Assembly: GCF_016086655.4 (NCBI RefSeq)
Contig: NC_052132.2
Span: 14,572,805 to 14,636,804, forward strand
Reading direction: 5' to 3'
Length of the DNA: 64,000 nucleotides
DNA from: Lepeophtheirus salmonis
Lineage: Eukaryota; Arthropoda; Copepoda; Siphonostomatoida; Caligidae
Shown here: positions 62,856-64,000 of the stretch, one piece after another
Numbering within the stretch: position 1 is the stretch's first letter
How the letters are laid out: each line of letters begins with the position of its first letter
The notes under the pieces: model-generated
Told to the model about the DNA's origin: nothing
Databases searched by the model: none
Seen by the model: the letters and a program-made list of their open reading frames with translations, nothing else
Program-made: the position numbers and the translations under genes

Positions 62856-63942
62856 GTAAGGAAAATATGATGAAACTTCAATCAATTCAATTTAATTTCA
62901 TGTTATATATTATCTACTTTCAAAAGATTCCATTAAAAATAAAAGATCCCTATGATTTAAAATAATCCTTTTGATTATTCAGAATGACTGCAAATAGATT
63001 CTAAATGTTTAATGTATCACGTTTTTTCTAAAAAGCTACTCTATTTCGACTATAATTAAACATTTATATACTTGTGTACACATATAAACATGTACACTAT
63101 GTTGAGCAACACTAAAAATTAATTTTTGAGTTAAGGTGAACTACAACATTTCTTGCTCGTGTAAATGGCATCATATTTTTTTGAATTCTACATGTTATAG
63201 TCTTCAAACCTCACTCCCATTCAAAAAGAAAAGTTTTTGATATTTAAAATTTTTTTGCTTTTTTTTTAAGAGGAGAAAATAAGAATTGAAGTACCTCAGG
63301 AAATAAAATTATGGAATCACGACAATTTATTAATTTATCTCTTTGTAGCATTATCTTACCTCAAACAAAGATATGTGTACTTAACAGAACCTCTTCACTG
63401 TAGGTTGCCAATAAAATCCCTTTTTGTGAAAAAGTAAAAAAATGAGGGTTCAAAGGCATTCCTTTTGATAAAAAAATATGATTCACAAAGTTTACACAAC
63501 TTTTGTGAATATTTATAGGGGGCTAAAGTTTTGAAATTTTACATATTTTGGGGACAAAACGTGATTTTGTTTTAATATCATCCGTTTTCTATCAAGTTTC
63601 TTATAAATGTGTATGATAAATCATTTTTACGTGTCTAAAAGAACGATAAAAGTATTTAAATTAAGTGTAGCCTTTTTGCCTAAGCTACCTCTGAATATTC
63701 ACAAAAGTTGTTCAAACTTTTTGAATCATACTTTTTATCAATAGGAACGCATTTGAACCCTACTCTTTAGTCTTCATTGTGAGAGGGAGTATTGTTGAGG
63801 ATTGAAGAATCTAATATGTAAAAATAATAGATAGGTCCATTTCAAAATTATACCCGTTATTTATGTGTAATCGCACGATATTTAGATGTGAAAAATCACC
63901 TTTGGAAATACTTTGTTTGATGAATCCATTTTCGTTTACCAG
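62856..63942 (+). other. Neurexin intron within LNS5
   Basis: A 1.09-kb phase-1 intron, AT-rich. Nothing else seen. Acceptor TTTTCGTTTACCAG. Confidence 0.8.
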
Positions 63943-64000
63943 GTGGAGTCCGGAAAAATATGTACAGTAAACTTCCATCAGAAATCATTTCAACATATGG
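63943..64000 (+). CDS. Nrx-1: Neurexin exon, LNS5 C-terminal part (cut by window edge)
   Basis: After TTTACCAG| the sequence completes a Gly codon and reads GVRKNMYSKLPSEIISTYG to the window end. Vertebrate neurexins have LYIGGVAKETYKSLPKLVHAKEGFQGCLAS here, so ILFLG|GVRKNMYSKLP continues LNS5 correctly. The cysteine-bearing end of LNS5 and EGF-C should follow just beyond 64000. Confidence 0.9.
   Translation, partial: MESGKICTVNFHQKSFQHM

Larger units (their letters stand above)
1..64000 (+). other. Nrx-1: Neurexin gene, internal part (LNS2 to LNS5)
   Basis: Ten constitutive exons on the plus strand join without frame breaks. Exon ends are in phases 0,0,0,1,1,1,1,1,1 and every following acceptor fits. 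The product order is LNS2 (C-terminal half), LNS3, EGF-B, LNS4, LNS5 (partial), which is the alpha-neurexin order. Neurexins are presynaptic adhesion proteins that bind neuroligins and other postsynaptic partners through LNS domains. Diagnostic segments are NKWHHLTIKR, NFIGCLKK, LAKEASRL, FRTNEPNGLLFY, FVGCLRDLEMNG, the EGF CLNGGVCVDGWGRYICDC, DDKWHNIHFKRRG and NDNKWHTVSIGR. The signal peptide, LNS1, EGF-A, LNS6, transmembrane segment and tail must lie outside the window. The CASPR/neurexin-IV family is excluded by the neurexin-specific LAKE segment and the LNS-EGF-LNS order without discoidin or fibrinogen-like domains. Confidence 0.93.

Overview
This is eukaryotic, strikingly AT-rich genomic DNA carrying the middle of one large plus-strand gene. 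The exons read through in frame as a neurexin: a presynaptic, single-pass adhesion protein built of LNS (laminin G/neurexin/sex-hormone-binding globulin) and EGF domains. The window begins inside LNS2 and ends inside LNS5. The 5' end (signal peptide, LNS1, EGF-A) and the 3' end (rest of LNS5, EGF-C, LNS6, membrane segment, cytoplasmic tail) lie outside it. Ten constitutive exons, nine complete and one cut by the right edge, give about 697 codons with matching splice phases and no internal stops.

Layout: 1-2578 intron; 2579-5281 LNS2 (two exons flanking a candidate 27-nt microexon at 3048-3074, exactly where vertebrate neurexins have alternative splice site 2); 8807-49286 LNS3 (three exons, including a 27.8-kb intron that holds a candidate in-frame 63-nt cassette exon at 27978-28040); 50461-50604 EGF-B; 54920-62855 LNS4 and the start of LNS5; 63943-64000 next LNS5 exon, cut by the window edge.

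The introns are full of decayed DNA transposons: at least six mariner (DD34D-like) remnants in several subfamilies, one Tc1-like fragment, and at least six pieces of an IS630/Tc1/mariner-superfamily transposase with the WPPNSPDLNPLDY-type motif. There are also long-arm foldback/MITE-like elements, a degenerate copy of an uncharacterised repeated protein, and several dispersed repeat families. None of the transposase copies is intact.

The neurexin structure, the AT-rich introns and this mix of mariner and IS630-like elements suggest an arthropod. A caligid copepod (sea louse) is my best guess. That is inference from memory of such elements; no search was run. I see no operon, CRISPR array, rRNA or convincing tRNA. 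The most interesting candidates are the two cassette exons: one at a classic neurexin splice site and one at a place I do not know as a splice site.
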